A stretch of 64,000 bases of DNA, from NCBI GenBank assembly GCA_030407005.1, contig JAUDYN010000007.1:1-64000 (forward strand). Reading direction: 5' to 3'. This document shows positions 36,051 through 49,292 of this stretch, one piece after another; position 1 is the first letter of the stretch, and every line of letters starts with the position of its first letter. The notes beneath the pieces are model-generated. The model searched no databases, had not been told where the DNA came from, and saw nothing but the letters and a program-made list of their open reading frames with translations. Made by a program: the position numbers and the translations under genes. This stretch comes from Desarmillaria ectypa (taxonomy: Eukaryota > Basidiomycota > Agaricomycetes > Agaricales > Physalacriaceae).

Positions 36051-36992
36051 GGATGGACTGTGGCGCCTAGTGGACCATCGTCTACAAAGATGCGACAATG
36101 GAGCGTGCCACTGAATCAGCGCTCGTGATTTGAATATCTCTGTAATTTCTGGTGAGCACAATGGCAGCGTGAAAAGCAATAACAAAAATTAAGAAAAACG
36201 CGCCTCTTCACAGTAGTACATTCAAGAACATCAACGACAAATTCCGGGCGGTAGTCAACGTTCAACTTGGGAAAAGTTGCTCCACGCATTCTAGCATAGT
36301 AACTATGCAGGATCCCAGCTGATAAGCAGCATGTGCTGAGAAAAATCATGGCATAAGAGGCGAGGCACTGAGATAGAACAATGTACCGTCAGTACTGTAT
36401 TGATGTAGATCAACCATTTGGAGCTTGCCTGGGATAGCGGCGTCAATACGGTCGATCGTATTAGACAATCACCTTAGCGAGAATGACGGCTGCCAGAGCT
36501 CCTTCGCAACGACAGTGCCGCCAACGATACAGCGCAGGACAACCGTCAAAGGAGGGGCCACAGTGTAAAAAGTTCGGCAAGGTGGACAACACGTATTCGA
36601 AAATGATATTTTTTTGACGTTGGTGTCTGAACGGAAAAATACAGGAAATACTTCACGCCGACAGATCGCAGTACGTTGAGAGGGTTGAAAATGTCTGAAA
36701 ATTCAAATTCAAATTCCGGCAGTTGGAATCTGACTAATCAGATATCGGTGACCTTAAGTGCATCATTTTGGGAAATGATATATTATAATGTCGATACTCC
36801 CGTAGTAAGGCCATTTAATGCTATATAAGGCATTCTACGGTCATATGGCCTCACAATGTCAAAAATATGGCACGTGATATTTTATGTCACGTTAACAAAA
36901 ATCTGAATCACAAGGCCTATCACGATATTTCCTGCGAGAGTCACGTGAGTCATCTAGAAAATAATTCCTATACAATATTACGGCCCTCAAGC
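36051..36992. other. Intergenic, no supported gene
   Basis: AT-rich sequence without a convincing coding frame. Confidence 0.5.
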
Positions 36993-37330
36993 TGTTGGAA
37001 TCCTAGGTGTTGCGCAGGGTACACTCCTGGCTGGTAAAGCCAGACGTAAGGAACTTGTTATTTTATGGCTCCTACAGAGCGCATATTTATACTACTTCGC
37101 ACTAGAATCTAGAATGTCCTACAACTTTCTACTCCTCTCGTGCTTATTCTTCGACTCTCGGCATGATGCCACATTTCTCCTTCTAGAAATTTCCAGCAAA
37201 ATCCCAACACAAGCTACACTTTGCTTTATAATTTGTGATGAGAGTGTATTAGAAACCAGCGACGCAATAAGACTAAATCAGGAATGTCCGACACCGTTCT
37301 CACGGTCAGTCCGATGCGTTCTTCGGGGAA
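36993..37330 (+). repeat. LTR-like remnant, copy 2
   Basis: It starts TGTTGGAATCC, a form typical of LTR termini, and shares ordered blocks with 4915-5320 (CTAGAATGTCCTACAACTTTC, GGCATGATGCC, AAATCCCAACA, GGTCAGTCC). The right end is uncertain. No internal retrotransposon coding is attached. Confidence 0.4.
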
Positions 37331-38277
37331 TCGTTACTCAGCACTTTCAGACCTGCTCTTGACTGTCATTGGTGTCTGGTTAGCCGCTCCCACTACCACA
37401 TAAAAAAACCCTTTTTCGACTTTCTCAAGATGATGTCTCTTGAAGGGAACTTTCGAAAAATAGTCTCAACTAATGTCTTCTGCACCTGACGCTCACGTCT
37501 TGTTGAGAGTTATCATAGCTTCTCCATTATCTGCTCCTAATTGAAAGCCATAGTACCGTTGACGCCGAGTTATGAGTTGACTTGATACTTTTGCAACATT
37601 ATTTTTTCTATTAATAATAAATACTGTTCATTGTTGATTCCGAATAGGACTCAGTGCTAGTGCCCCTACCAACATTTCTTAGCTAAACCTAACAGTACTC
37701 AGGACTACCAACCTCCACTCCGTCGCCATTTCACTAATAACATTCAGTGATGCTCGACCTTGATTCAATAAAAGTTATGGAGGTTATGCCTTAAAACAAT
37801 AATCAGTAGTTCAACACTTCGATAAGCATGGCCACGACAGTCTGGGCCAAACTTCCGTATTTTTCATTCAAGATCACATCTTTCCCGGTGCTTACGGGCA
37901 CCAAGCTTAGGCCTAAGTTCCATGCATGTCTCTATCTTCTGGCCATCTCCTCGGGAACTGGAGTTCAAGCACGCATGCAATGTTGTGATATTTCATAAGC
38001 CTGTATTTCATCGTCACGAGAGGATAGCTATCCCCGGGGTGTGAATTACCGCGTCCGGGATATTGGTAGACGGTCCTAAATGCTATGTTCAATGTCGCTG
38101 CTCTTCACGGTGCTACTTTGTAGAACCATATGAAGTCAAAACGAAGCAAGAGCAATCAGATACGGTCGAACAGCAAAATGAGGTCCTCGTTCTCCACGGA
38201 TTACAAGCCGCAGACCATACGGCAATTTCCATTCATAGGTCTATTACGGTAGACACTGGAAAGGATTAAGCGAGCTA
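37331..38277. other. Intergenic, no supported gene
   Basis: Only short frames; nothing recognisable. Confidence 0.5.
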
Positions 38278-39236
38278 TCACACTGAAAATAAAAAGAACT
38301 GACAAGAACTTGACCGTTGCCTAGCCATCGCACACTCGGCCTTGTCCCAAAGAACACGCTCCTCCGTCGCATCTCTATCTCTAAAAGGTTGTGTCTCTCG
38401 CAGAAAAATAAGTCTTCGGTCCTCCGTGCCCTGCCACTGCGCAATAGAATCCCGGGTCTGACGGGGATCAGGCGTAAACAAAAGTAACAGCACGCAGATA
38501 CGTAAACTAGTGCAATGTCGAAGTATGAAAGCTACGGTGCTGCAAATCCGCGATGCCTTGTCCGGGTCTATGGGCTGCGGCTCGGCTCGAACATCAAGCG
38601 CCAAATGCGTGAGGTTGGAAAGGGAGTGAAACCCGGACCACGACGTCCAGTCCATGGAATCATTGATGATAGAAAGATGTGTTAACCGGGAATAGAAGGG
38701 GAGGTCCAGTTCTGGATAGAATCCATGCAGTATCGTAGGGAAAGATACCGATAAATGGGTAGGCCGCAGATTTGAAACAGCTGTCCCGAGTCGTTCAGGT
38801 GAATGGCAGCTGGGATGACAGTGCGTCGGGATTTTCGAGGTTGGCACGAAGAATATGGTTAGATGGGTTACGCGCGCGCAGGCAGCCAGTATTTTGACGG
38901 TCCGATCGGTTTCAGAATGGATGTCGATGGAGAAACACAGGGATTTTACGTGGTCAAGGAAGAATTGTTGGCTTTTGGCGGTCTCGATAGTGCGGAGGAA
39001 GTTTCGAATGGTGCTTTCGCGGCGAAGCCTGACGACTTGGTAGAGTATTGGGTCGACCCTGTGGTAGCGTGAGCTGAAGAATCGTCGAGGATCGATGCTA
39101 CGCACCATTCTTGGGCCCAGCTGGAGACCTGAACCAGATTCAACGCGACTTGTCTGTCTATCTTGGCGGCGTATTCGAATACTTCCTGGAGAATATCCAA
39201 CGACAGGGATGGGGAACTTGCTTCCTCTGCATTCAT
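38278..39236 (-). CDS. F-box-like protein
   Basis: Two exons, 39106-39236 and 38278-39058, with a 47-nt intron (GTGCGT...CACAG), give 303 residues. The N-terminus (SLSLDILQEVFEYAA, then VSSWAQEWVDPILYQVV across the splice junction) follows the short F-box-like pattern common in Agaricomycetes, where a Leu-Asp-Ile-Leu helix is followed by a Trp-containing segment. The remainder is leucine-rich with scattered repeats such as LTHLSIIND and LTHLALDV. It is shorter than the F-box gene at 5.6 kb and not closely related to it. Likely a substrate-recruiting or regulatory protein; the target is unknown. Confidence 0.65.
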
Positions 39237-40729
39237 GCCCCCGTGCCTAGAAAAGGATCGTAGGTCGCTAATTATTGCTTGCTTGTTTTATAGCCGTCGA
39301 ATAGTAAGAGATCGGTAACGGTGGAGCAGATCTTTTTGGTTGGCACAGTCGTTATTAGTGAACATGTATGATTGTGTCACGGAATTTGACATCATCTTTG
39401 AGCGGTCCGTGCAGATGTGATACCCGACAAATTAGCCCAACACATGGAAGGAATCTTCTTTTGGAGGTGTTCAGGCAAGTTCTGCGCGGACTCCGTGGAG
39501 GTGTGCGTGGAAGAACCAAAACCAGGGCGCTTTCGGAAACAGATAGGGCCTCTAAGAAAGTATCAGGAAACACGAATTACAAATACAAAAAATTATTTAT
39601 TTCAAAGCCTTCAAGCCAAGCGTTGTCTTGACTGGAGAAGTGGATGCTTGAAAGTTTTGGCTACCAGGGAACATTGGGGATAAGTCCTGGACGTGGAGAG
39701 CTCATGGAGAGACGCGATGTTGAGTTTCTCTATCAGTTGTAAAAGAGAAGGAAAACTTACAGAGCGGGGAGGTCACGGTGTTTAGGTAACCGCAGAAACA
39801 AGAGGAGGGAAGGGCGCGAACTCAGGGTCAACTGTTTTGCCACGGTATTCTGGAGCCGGAAATCCGGTTCTAAATTTTGCACAGCTTCATTAACATTACG
39901 GTATTCAGCCACGAATCAACATCAACTCCAAGCTCGATACTTTTGTATATCTGAACACTACTGGTCAAAAAAATAATAGCACAATCTGTCTACACGTTTT
40001 ATTTTTACGACACTGATCCTCAGCGTAAGTAGTTGCTATACATGAAGACGGTAGACGTTCAGCATTCGGTACCGAATCCGTTCTTCCCCTCACTCATCAT
40101 CTTTTACGTGCATTGTGCACAATCTAGGCTCGCACTAGCCAACAATGTGACGAACATCGATGCGCATCCACTATTAAATCTGCCGATGTGAGTGACCATA
40201 TGACCTGCTCTTGTCGGTTTCTGATTCACGTCACTGTATCATGAATTATAAATGGGGTGCGTCGAATTTCAAAGCAGGTCCGATGCACGGTTTAGTATGT
40301 TTCTTACTGTATCTGATGGAATAACTATTCCCGCCGATAATCTTGGGATTCTCTTTCGGTCAAGACTCAAGGTCTGATGCATCCTTTCATGAGATGAAGA
40401 CCCGCATTGGCCTGATCTTCCTCAGATTTGGTTCTATGTATGATGGCCAATTTTATCCTCCTAATCTCGTAGTTCCAAGAATTAGTCTCCTGTCATACTT
40501 TAGCCTGTGTCTTCTCATACCTCGTGGATGCGCTTCTCCCTGGGATCATCATATGTTGGCTGTACTCCCATTAGGAGGTGCCACTTTTCCCCAAAGTTAT
40601 TATTTTTTAATTATGTCACAATCTCAATGTTATAATTTAGATTTTACCTAGCCACCGCCGCACCGGGATGTGAGGTGCCAAGGTTTGAACTCAAGTATGC
40701 TGTTGAAAACGGATATATATTATATACGG
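39237..40729. other. Intergenic, no supported gene
   Basis: Several short frames on both strands but no domain or splice pattern. The right end adjoins the pseudogene's stop codon. Confidence 0.5.
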
Positions 40730-43216
40730 TTACCCTTTTCTCAAGTATTTCCCAAGATTACCGACCTGTCCCCATTCCACGTAACGCTCATAGTATGTCA
40801 TATCACTAAGAGATGCCTGGAAACACGCATGGAATGACGCATTGCACGAATAGTATTAATCGAGAAGCTTACCACTTTATACCATCGTTCTGGGGAGTCA
40901 ATGTATTTCACTATGCCTTGCACCCAACTTTGCAAAGCATTGCTAGGGGAAAACGTCAAAACACATCAAACATCGCAGAGAGTAAAAAAAGGCATACATG
41001 TGGCGCAATCCTATTGATTCGTCTCCTTTGGAGTCCTGCCTTGGAAGCGATCACGTCCTCCTTCTCGTCTTTCAAATACTCCTCGAAAGACTTTGATGTG
41101 TCGTGAAATAATGTCATATTTTTCATCGTGTCAGGTACCTTCCGGTCCAGAGGGAAAAGAGTAGTTGGAGAAAACCCCTAAAGACACGTCAATATCTTCT
41201 GATCAGTGAGGAATAGAGATAATCCATACCACAAATGGACAAGATGACATTCTCTTCATCGCATCGTTAAAGGCTACCTTGGACGACATGTAGTTTGCGG
41301 ATTTTTTTTCAAGGGTGCCAATTCATGAAGAATGCCGATGATGGCCGCGTGAGATTTAGCTTTGTTCAGCAAAGGACCCCAGTCGGATAAAATGGACATG
41401 CCAATATAGCTCTTGTCCGTAATATTCGAAACATCAACACGATCAAAGCTCTGCAGGAATGTAGGGTAGATTTTCAGACTTTTCGGAAGCTCTCGAGTGT
41501 TTTGATCAAAGGAGTAGACCTGTATCTTGAATTTGCGAAGGCGTTTTGAAAACTCGACGAGCTGGTCCTTGACATAGAAGAAAAGACAGCCTATCAAATC
41601 TTCCTCAGTCGTGCCATGAGCCTTTCCGGCGTTGAACATCTCGTCGAAGCTGACAACAGAATAAGGAAAAGTGGGAGCAGAGGAGTAGATGAATGTCCTT
41701 AATCCCAGCCTTCGAACGGATTAGCATGATCGTTTGGCATCAGGTAACCATCTTGAGTAAAGATCCATGAGTTGGGGATAGCCATGTCGGCGTTGATGGC
41801 GCCAAAAGGTAGAACCAATCCATAAGAACGCCACTGCTTTAACGCGAGCCTATGAGAAGGCTTCATGCTTGCATAGTATCAGTTGTGGTGATCTTCTCGC
41901 TCAGGTGCGTTCATAATGTCGTTCAAGGCGTTATTGGCAGCAGGGGGATTTAAAGACGTCGGACGGAGTTTGTCGAGGAGAAGACCGACGGCGGAGGAGG
42001 AGAACGTGTTGTACATTGTACATTGTGGTTGATGGTGTCAGTTGAGCGGAGGTACCGTCAAGATGTTGAAGTATCTGAGACTCGATGACGGGAAAAAGGA
42101 CACGGGTCTCGTAAAAGAGAGGCTGGAAGATAGAGTACCAGAGATGAAGAGCATGCTCGGCTGCTTCCTCCTACAGAATGAAATTAACGAGAGATAATCA
42201 CGAGAGAGTATATATTGTACCCACAACGTCTTCGACAATCCCGAGAATGGATAGAATAATGAAATTCCTGCATACGACAATAGGATTGAAGTCGTTGAGT
42301 ACTATTTTGATTGTCCCGGCGTAGTCCTCCGGTAGCTCATTGATGGTCCTGATGACGTTTCGAAAATCCCCAGAAGCTATAAGTGAAATCATATATATTA
42401 CATCTACTTCGAATCTCGGACGCACCTAGGAAAGCCATTGATAGATCTCTATTCCGTATGTCTGCCACGCCCTCGTTGTTACTTGCGTTAATGATATCAA
42501 TTGCTGCGATATTTCCCCACCTCACATCGAATTAGGACTAACACGCCATAAAAATAGGAAGATGAAAGTCACAAATTGAAGCCTATTCCGAATATGGACG
42601 GCCTTCCTGGTGGCGGCACATCATTATCGACAAACTTCAGAGTCCTCTTCTCTCTGACCCACGCAGGTGACCACTCCGGAGATCTCAACATGCTACAATC
42701 TTAAATGATGTCAGTTTCTTTATTCAGAATTCAGATGCACTGCAGAAGAAAACAGCTACCGTATTTGTACGATCCCCAGTGATTTAACTGACACACCTTG
42801 GAGCAATATCGGACGAGAGAACACGCCGAGCAGCTCATCATCCCGTCTTTAAGGCAAAATCGGGACTTTGAAGTACTCTGGTTCGCACAGCTGAGGCGGC
42901 CCAAAGGTGGTGGCATCGGCGTACCGAATTTCAAAGGTGTTTGACTGTATCGTATCCTTTGTACCTCGAATATTTCTTTCTGGAGATCATGACGTGCAAT
43001 AAGGTCGTCGATTGCTTTCTAGTTGTTTTCGCCCTCTACATTCGGATCAGTCTTGGGAGTATTAGAGGAGGGGTAAAGGAGATTAAGAGCCTGCTTTGAG
43101 TTGGGTTTGGTTTTGTCCAAAAAGGAAAGTAGTACCGATTTCTCATCATCCGTTGAGGAGAGTTCAGAGAGCGACTTATCGAGACTGTCGAGGAGGTCTT
43201 GCATGTTGGTGGTCAT
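40730..43216 (-). pseudogene. Pseudogene of MYND/DUF4470 protein
   Basis: This is an inverted paralogue of the gene at 27.7-30.1 kb, alignable along the whole length: N-terminus from 43216, MYND region near 42.8-42.9 kb (CSACSLVRYCSKVC), DUF4470 part near 42.3-42.5 kb, and the last exon ending near 40730 (YYERYVEWG). Lesions visible against the intact copy: TAG at 43019-43021 where the other has Trp; a 7-bp tandem duplication (TTGTACA twice, 42009-42022) shifting the frame; TGA at 41879-41881 in place of Arg; the donor of the next intron changed from GT to TT near 41702; a one-base insertion and a stop near 41320; and a further shift in the penultimate exon. It cannot make a full product. Confidence 0.85.
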
Positions 43217-44504
43217 GACGGGTGATGGATGTTGATAACGGTTTGTTGCCTTAAAGTAGCGGACATATTTCCAGACAACCCCGTGCTGTCTATACGTGTT
43301 CCGTCATCGCCCTGGAAATAGGCGCCCAACTCGCTTCTTCATTGTAAGAATGGGCTATCATGACACCAGGTGCTGCTGAAAGCAGCGGCGAAGACTTACT
43401 GGATTAGGGCCCACGGTTGCGAGCGAACCTATCCTTACAGTATGGGAGAAATTGAACGTACTAATAAGATGATACGGTCTTGCAACAGTCTATGTAGGTA
43501 GAGCGAGCCGAGTCTGGAGTAACCATTTAGTGGGCAAAATAATAGTTTATGAGTGCCGAGAAATAGAAGAATAGATGTTTAGCTAGTAGAAGGAACTAAA
43601 GCATCATAGAAGGCCGTCGTCTGTTTTCAAGATGGTCCGGATGTAAATGCCGCTTTAACCCCTTATAACGTAAACCTTACTTTGACAAGACGACATTGAG
43701 CATTGGTGGAGAGCGATATACCCCAGAACTGACGCGCTGGATCGCGAATGCTGTCGTCGTCGTCAATACTAGCAAGGATAAGTGAGAGATATAAAAAAAG
43801 CCGACCTTCTACCAAAAAGTCATCGTAACGCAGCTATGCTCAAGTTCTATTGCCTGATCGTTTCCTATAGATCCAGCAATATCATAACAGTGCAGTTTTG
43901 CGGCCTTGCCAAAGCAAAAGACGCCAATGGAGGGCTGAGAAGAGAAAAACGGCAAATAAAAACGTGCTATAGGTTACGTAGACATCCGAAGGCATGATGT
44001 AATTACATGACTTCGAACCGAAGTTCCCTTCCAACCCTCTTCCCTCCCGCGCACCTCTTTCTCTTGCCAAGGATCGATATCTTCATTTCGGTGGATTACG
44101 CGTATAAATCAAAGGCAAATCTTTACCTCCTATTTATACCTTTTTGTAGCTTCCAGAGATGACTCGATGCGAACATAATGCATCTCTCAAGCATTTCTGT
44201 CCCTCTCGCTGAGATCCAAGGATCATTGTGAGCACTGGCGCTCTTTAGCTTTACAAATGTAGGTTCTGATACACTTGTGTGTGATTACATATCGTCCTAT
44301 CAGTTTCTCTCTAGCTGACGTTACGGTAATATCTTGTTAGGAATCTGCCGAAATCAGGATATGAGAGTGAGGGGCGACAAGTGATGATCGAAGAGAGGTA
44401 GGATATGTTATAAAGATGTATGTCGTTAGGGAATAGAATGGATTCCGGCAAGGGTTCGTGAAGAGACCTGAGAGGTCCGGTTTGCGAGGTAAAGGGGTCA
44501 GTAA
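43217..44504. other. Intergenic, no supported gene
   Basis: No supported coding region. Confidence 0.5.
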
Positions 44505-44790
44505 GTGCGAAGCAATTACTGTAGGAAGCAGCCGGTGAACGCGGAGCTATTACGGGCTGTAGGTGAAGGCAAGCGCTAGGCGTAACCGATCAGATGCTTA
44601 GTACACACAATGAAGTGGACTTGAAGATGAGTAGATTGATTTTTTTTTTACAATGTTACAGACGGTATTTATATACTAAAAGGCTCGAGTCATGAATATT
44701 CTACAATGTTCTATTATACTCTAGTATGAGCAAGAAGAATAGAGAAAGTAAGAGAAAATTATGTGTGAGTCACTGCTAGGACCGAGAAGG
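44505..44790 (+). repeat. LTR-like remnant, copy 3
   Basis: It contains GCGCTAGGCGTAACCGA, a TATA-like TATTTATATACT and TGAATATTCTACAATGTTC, followed by CTAGTATGAG. The same elements in the same order occur near 51.1-51.3 kb, and the second half is related to 57.77 kb. Ends are uncertain. Confidence 0.35.
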
Positions 44791-45443
44791 CCGAGTGTAG
44801 GCATGCGTTGACTCATGCACCAAGTTTACGGATACGCGAGATCCATAACATATCTACAGCTACTGTACTGCACATATCTCATGATATTTGATTAACCATC
44901 TACATTCCTAGCGCCTTCTTACTTTTTTATTTCTGTAAGAAGAGCAGAGATTGACAGGTAACGGATACCGCCCTTCGCGTATCTTTACTATAATTGCTTC
45001 AATTGTGCATGAACCGCATACACACAACCTCCCGTTGAATGAGACAGAGTTAAAAGCTTTACTAGCATTGCGGATAGTTATGAGTTCTGCTCCGCCAATG
45101 AAATAAGGGCAAGGTTTCCAGCTACAGGATAACGTCCGTGTTCTGAAAATAATGGAAAGCGGACGGTAGCAGGGAATGCGACCGCATGAGAGCAAGGACA
45201 GTCATAATAATCCGCGCTACGATGATACAAGGACAAGATACCACAGGTAGCGACGTCCTACGCAACCACACAGATGGCTGCACGAAATCCTTAGTGGACC
45301 CTCCTGCCCATTTGATAATACCAGGTTTCACATGAGTTATTTCTGTAATCCTTTTGTATCTCTTTCAAGAGATATGAACATGTGGCGAGAAGATCGACAT
45401 GCAAGAAGGTTGATATTCTATCTGGAATATTATGTACTACGTA
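44791..45443. other. Intergenic, no supported gene
   Basis: Short frames only. This stretch is the 3' flank of the helical-bundle/kinase-like gene. Confidence 0.5.
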
Positions 45444-48400
45444 TTAAAAACTGAAGTCGTGGCACACCCAAGAATAAAGAAAAATCATGATGAATAGGGC
45501 GACCCGAACAAACAGCGAATCGATGAGCACCGTCACGATGCCGCCAAGAATATAGACACCAAGAGAAACTCGGGAGGTCGGTCCGATACCTGGAGATGCG
45601 AGTGTCGGGACGCCAACCGTTAACCAATCCAAATGAAGCACCTACCGGAAGATTCGGAGTATCCTGAATGAGGACTTCTTTCAGTTTAGCGAGAGTTAAA
45701 ATGTGACGCTACTGCTCACCACCTTCGCTTGTTCCAGGATTAATTATCTCGTCGGATTTGACTTCGTAGATCTGAGCTTCTGATTGAGAGGTATTGAATA
45801 CTGAAAAGCAGTGAAAGTCATCGACGTATATCTCACCCCTCAGTGGATCATGATTACGATTTTCCGGCTCAGATGTATTGAGGTCCTCCAGCATGTCAGA
45901 GTACACTTTGAGCTGTTCCACTAATTAGTGTATTTAACTTTTACAATTCAAGACGGCGGAGTATGGGAACTACTCACATGGCACAATGCTTGCCATCTGA
46001 AGCATTGAAGAACACCCACTAATGCCCCTAGATATCTCTGTGCTTATTGCTGCAGGAGGATTCAATGCAGACATTTAAAAGCAACGCCGTCCGGAACATA
46101 CCTTCGTCTTGGATCAGATGCAGGCCCAGCTCCGATTGGTTCAAACATCTTGCAATTTTGAGGCTCATGGGATGAAATCCGCAAATCTTGTGGAAGAGAG
46201 TGCTGCATTCAAGACTGAGAGGGCGGTGTAACAGCACATCGTGACCAATGTCTGCCACGGAATATCTATAATGATTTTGCCATGCGTCTACAGCTCCGAG
46301 TCTGGCGCCATGTGGATCGCTTGAAATGTATACGTCTGGAACACAGACTTTGTGACTCTCGCGAAGAAATGGCGTGCCAATAAATAGATATAGAATGTTC
46401 GAGGGTGGCCGATAGAGATTTGAATGCGCTTCTACATGAATATGAAAATATCGCTGAGTAACTAGAGAATCATTTCAGCGATTTAGTAACTTTGAGGACT
46501 GGGAATACGTACTTTGTGAGATAATGAGCTGAAGTCGGGAACCATTAGATTCAAAGCAAATCTGGGCCAAAATTCGCGGTCCCTGTGAGAACCAAAGAAA
46601 GAAACGTTCCCGTTTCGCTGCGCTTGTTAGGCTCATGGAACAAACCAAGTCGATAGTCGCGATATTTTCCGGCAGTCTATATCTGGGAAGCATTTCATTT
46701 CAGCAGATACAGAATGAACGAAGCAATAAAGCTTACCGCCAGAGGCCGCTCGGAAGTTCGAGAAAATTCCCAGCTTCAGGCTGTGTTATCATCGAAATCC
46801 GGACGTGCGGAAATTTATCCTCAAGGGAATCGACGACGAAATGGCTGTCTGATAGAGTATCGCTTATAACGATCTTCCCAAACAGCATTTCATGTTCAAG
46901 GGGGAAACCGACATTCCCATGAAGCGATGCCCCGACTACTATGATGTCGTAGTACGACAAGAGATGCTTCTTCAACACCAATGGCTCATGCCGTCGCCTC
47001 ATAAACAAATTGAGAGAATCCTGTATCTCTGGTGAAACAGGCCGGAACAGGTCAGCGAGATTGTTCATGTAAAGCTTGTCCCATTTCGGCGAAACTTGCA
47101 AGTCGTCGAATAAGAGAAGTCCATCTGGGGTGCAGCGAACGTCGTTAAAGCCCTGTCATATTTTTACATTCAGCACGATAGAGCCGTAGGTGGAGTTGAG
47201 GTCGCTTACGAAGGCCACTTTAAGATGCGTAAGTGAAAATCTGAAGGCACTCTATTAGACTGCCGGTCAAACAGTATTCATTTTATAGCTAAAGGATTGC
47301 GACGTACATGGAATGCATGAGTCTGCGTAAACTTCAGTTAGAAAATGGGAAATTACTTCGGTAAAGGACCATACCAGTACGGCATGAGCAAGAAATTCGA
47401 GACGCTTATCAAAGAGCTTAGGGAACTCTGTCAATGGCATTTCCTCTAAGTTTCAATTCGCTATGAGAGTGTAAGAAAGTTGAAAATCCATACCAGAAGT
47501 TCCGTAGAATATCAAGGAAGGCATATGACCGGGTTCAACAACCCCGTACAGTTGACGCAAGTTTGGATGCCTTTACCGGTGGTCAACTTTGAGCTATACG
47601 AAGGATAAGATATGAACCTTCCGAACTGAGTATGAATGTCCAATTGCTGCTTCCATGCCTTCATTTATATGAGTTCCATCGCAAGGAAATTGCACAGTCA
47701 AGACTTACTAGGAGACCCAGAGACCCAGAGTACTCCTTCACGACCATGATGCGGCCCGACGTAGAGACATCCGCCGTAAATTTAATAATTTCACCCGTCC
47801 TTCTGCTGTTATTTTCTGCCACCTTTCTGTGCGACAAAAGTTCCCGAATCTGAATGTCGCCATGAAGTAGATTGTGGAACTGAGAGTGTTCGTCAGTTTG
47901 CCGTATAGGCTTGGAGAACCCCGCATGCAAACCTTGTTGTTGACAACAGCTTTTCTGGTATTGGATTTAATATGAGATATGTCGCGCTGAATACCACCCG
48001 TCACCGTCATTAGATCGGTTTGTAAGGATCGAAGAGAGGTGATCCCATGCTTCATGTGGGAAACGGATGCATTGGAGCTTAATGTTAGCGAAAGCTATTG
48101 GATTAATTCAGCAAGGTATATCTCTGGAAGAGCAGGATACGAACAAGAAGTTTCGACCTTGCGGCTTCCATAGATTGCCGGTGACCATTTATTTCCTCTT
48201 TAACATTCCGTGAGGTTAGGAAATGCTTGATGCTTTTCCGAGGACCGTCTTGACTTCGACTAATGTCACGCACTTGAGTTGTGAGATTGGAAAGACATCT
48301 ACACCAATATATATATCAGAAATACGTTGTTTTTTCGAGTGGAAGGAAGGATAATGACTCCTGGAATTCCAAGCAAGCTTTTCGAAGATCTTCACTATAT

Positions 48401-48916
48401 GCGATGCCCTCGGGTTCCGCGGAAATGACGATAACGGCATCGCGAACAATTATCAGGATATCAGTGATATCTTTAGCCAGCTCCTCCACGTCTTCCTTGT
48501 TCTTTTCAAGTTGCTGCCGAGATATCATTAGAGATGCAAAACAGGCGTAGGAACACGACTAACCCCCAGATTCGTTAGAATAACTGTGGCTACACCGCCA
48601 AGACCTTTCACAAAACCACCAACGACTGGCAGCATCTCACCGACCGCAACGATCATTTTTACGAGCTCGACAGAGGCTGTTATAGCATCGTTTGAGTTCT
48701 CGGTGCATCTCTTGGCTGTTTTTGTGGAGAATGTCGGTTTGTTCATGGCTGGAGGTTTACAAGAATCGTCAAGTGGCACAAAACCCTCAGGCATGGTAGG
48801 TGCCGGCATCGCACCGAAAGGGCCAACAAAGAATTTCCCCCTGAATGATGCCACGCGGGCTTCGATCCTCACTTCGATCCCTTTTACTGCAGAGAGCAGT
48901 CCATTCGACTTCGTGG
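45444..48916 (-). CDS. MLKL-like helical bundle plus kinase-like protein, C-terminal membrane segments
   Basis: A multi-exon gene read on the minus strand; the 5' end and a few junctions are uncertain. The N-terminal region (48.2-48.8 kb) encodes an amphipathic helix set: SVELVKMIVAVGEMLPVVGG, GFVKGLGGVATVIL, then NKEDVEELAKDITDIL and, after an intron, FLTSRNVKEEI. This order resembles the four-helix-bundle domains of MLKL type that precede signalling modules in fungi. A kinase-like part follows: RIMVVKEYSG (possible beta-3 lysine), RHPNLRQLYGVVEPG, then LTHLKVAF and DGLLLFDDLQ where HRD and DFG motifs would be expected but are not seen, suggesting a pseudokinase. The C-terminus (45.45-45.57 kb) has hydrophobic segments beginning VSLGVYILGGIVTVLI. 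The role is inferred only: a membrane-associated signalling or cell-death-type protein is possible. Confidence 0.5.
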
Positions 48917-49292
48917 CTTTGAAACAAAGTTATGTAGATCTGGTTATTTCTGCAATAAAAGAATAACTTCCCTGTAATACTACCTACCTACTGAATTATA
49001 ATAGCGGTGGAGATAGAGGGCCTAAAAGCTCGAAATTGATCTTCATACTCCTTTAGTGGAACGCCTTGCGCACCTGGATCGTCCTACATAACTCGTCAAT
49101 CCGACACATTCTCCCGGTACATCTGAAACTTGACTTTACGGATACAGGACAGGAGCCTCTATCTTGCCCTTATAAACCGTCAACCATATGAGTGCCGTAG
49201 TCTGTTATCATGTGCGCCAGGAAATAATGGTGGGATTGCGGTCAGGATAATTCGTGAATATACACCCAATGGTTATCATTATTATTACACGT

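Noticed and set aside
36750..36900. Possible promoter from TATATAA-like run
   Set aside because: No coding region starts within a reasonable distance on either strand.
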